Positions 6,746-7,532 of a stretch of DNA of 7,532 bases are shown here, piece after piece. The stretch's first letter is position 1. Every line of letters begins with the position of its first letter. The notes beneath the pieces are model-generated. The model did not search any database and had not been told where the DNA came from. It worked only from the letters and a program-made list of their open reading frames with translations. The translations under genes and the position numbers were made by a program. Source of the stretch: AM-1111 sp046302135 (GTDB lineage Bacteria > Bacteroidota > Bacteroidia > B-17B0 > Aurantibacillaceae); NCBI GenBank assembly GCA_046302135.1, contig JBKCIQ010000124.1, positions 1-7,532 of the forward strand, read 5' to 3'.

Positions 6746-6748
6746 TTG
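6741..6748 (+). promoter_or_regulatory. -7 element of the AAA_14 ATPase promoter
   Basis: TATATTTG matches TAnnTTTG exactly and lies 17 nt before the ATPase ATG, giving an expected start near 6754 and a leader of about 12 nt. Its first five bases belong to the third 32-bp repeat unit. The T-rich CTTTTTCG of that unit falls roughly where -33 is expected, so a protein bound at TTCGTACGAA would sit between or over the two promoter elements. Units 1 and 2 lack the TTTG and so have no full -7 box. Confidence 0.6.
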
Positions 6749-6765
6749 TGCTTTAAATAGCTGAA

Positions 6766-7532
6766 ATGGAAAGAAAAGCTTTACAAAAATTAGCAGAATG
6801 GAAAATAAAGAACGGCAGAAAACCCATAATTATTCAAGGTGCACGGCAGGTAGGTAAGACTTGGCTAATGAAGGAGTTTGGAAAGAAAGCATTCAAAAAA
6901 ACAGTTTACATCAACTTTGAAAGCTCCAAACGGCTGCAGAACATTTTCGAATCGGACTTCAACATTGAAAGAATTATATCAATTTTTGAAGTTGAGTTTG
7001 AAACTAAAATTGACAACAATACACTGATTATTCTTGATGAAATTCAAGAGGCTAAAAAAGGAATTACCGCACTTAAATATTTTTTTGAAAAAAGCCCACA
7101 ATATTTCATAGTGGCAGCAGGGTCTTATTTGGGTGTTTCTTTACAGAAAAATAACTCTTTTCCCGTTGGAAAGGTAGACCTCATGACACTTTATCCCTTA
7201 ACTTTTGAAGAATTTATTTCCAACTCCAAAGAGAAACTATTGGCAAAACACCTGCAAGAAAAAAACTGGAAGGTATTGTCGCCGTTTCACGATAAATTAG
7301 TTGATCTGCTAAGAACATATTATTTTATTGGGGGCATGCCGGAGGCCGTAAATTCATTTTTTGAAAAAAGAGATTTGCATCTGGTAAGAGAAATTCAGAA
7401 AAATATTTTAAGTGGTTATGAAAATGATTTTGCCAAGCATGCCCCGATTGAAATTGTACCCAAAATAAAAATGGTATGGAACTCAATTATTTCTCAACTA
7501 TCTAAAGAAAACAAAAAATTCATGTATGGTGA
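6766..7532 (+). CDS. AAA_14-type P-loop ATPase (DUF4143 family), partial at the window edge
   Basis: The reading frame is open from the ATG at 6766 to the right edge: 255 codons with no stop, so the C-terminus is missing. The protein starts MERKALQKLAEWK. Walker A is GARQVGKT at residues 25-32, Walker B is LIILDEIQ at 87-94 (D91, E92), and a sensor-1-like FIVAAGSYLGV is at 114-124. FPVGKVDLMTLYPLTFEEF (132-150) and YYFIGGMPEAV (185-195) are characteristic of the AAA_14 ATPases that carry a C-terminal DUF4143 domain, which should begin near GYENDFAKHA (about 217-226) and run past the edge. Full-length members are usually about 370-450 residues. These proteins are widespread, often in many copies, in Bacteroidota and in archaea, and their biological role is unclear; I do not assign one. 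The gene is divergent from the toxin-antitoxin operon and has the repeat array as its promoter region. Confidence 0.9.
   Translation, partial: MERKALQKLAEWKIKNGRKPIIIQGARQVGKTWLMKEFGKKAFKKTVYINFESSKRLQNIFESDFNIERIISIFEVEFETKIDNNTLIILDEIQEAKKGITALKYFFEKSPQYFIVAAGSYLGVSLQKNNSFPVGKVDLMTLYPLTFEEFISNSKEKLLAKHLQEKNWKVLSPFHDKLVDLLRTYYFIGGMPEAVNSFFEKRDLHLVREIQKNILSGYENDFAKHAPIEIVPKIKMVWNSIISQLSKENKKFMYG

Overview
The window looks like chromosomal DNA from a low-GC member of the Bacteroidota. Four things point there. The intergenic DNA is very A+T-rich. Start codons follow A-rich leaders without Shine-Dalgarno motifs. Three of the four putative promoters carry the Bacteroidota -7 element TAnnTTTG. The protein families (a DUF5723-like outer-membrane barrel, a secreted two-domain M16 peptidase, a CGC-type bacilliredoxin and an AAA_14/DUF4143-type ATPase) are typical of that phylum. 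I cannot resolve class or genus from the sequence alone.

Layout, left to right. Positions 1-292 are AT-rich with no gene, only a weak imperfect hairpin. Positions 293-5291 hold a three-gene minus-strand cluster, probably an operon, transcribed from about 5300 leftward: a secreted two-domain M16 zinc peptidase, then 17 nt later a DUF5723-like outer-membrane beta-barrel, then 8 nt later a cytosolic beta-class carbonic anhydrase. A 130-bp divergent promoter region separates it from a plus-strand monocistronic bacilliredoxin (5422-5832), which ends in a strong intrinsic terminator. That terminator is convergent with a minus-strand type II toxin-antitoxin operon: a ribbon-helix-helix antitoxin (6228-6467 region) followed by a MazF/PemK toxin, with a 4-nt ATGA overlap. 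Divergent from the toxin-antitoxin operon, an AAA_14-type ATPase gene starts at 6766 and runs off the right edge.

How the genes relate. The peptidase and barrel both have Sec signal peptides and should act at the envelope. Why a carbonic anhydrase shares their transcript is not explained by the sequence. The bacilliredoxin suggests bacillithiol-type thiol redox control. The right-hand 1.6 kb (mazEF-like module plus AAA_14 ATPase) has an accessory character.

The most interesting non-coding structure is a tandem array of three 32-bp units (6650-6745) immediately upstream of the ATPase. Each unit holds the palindrome TTCGTACGAA or a one-base variant, and the last unit runs directly into the putative -7 box. 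It looks like a helically phased operator array controlling the ATPase. A second candidate operator, an 8-bp-arm dyad, sits just upstream of the antitoxin -7 box. I found no clear evidence of a wholly new multi-gene system; the operator array is the best lead.
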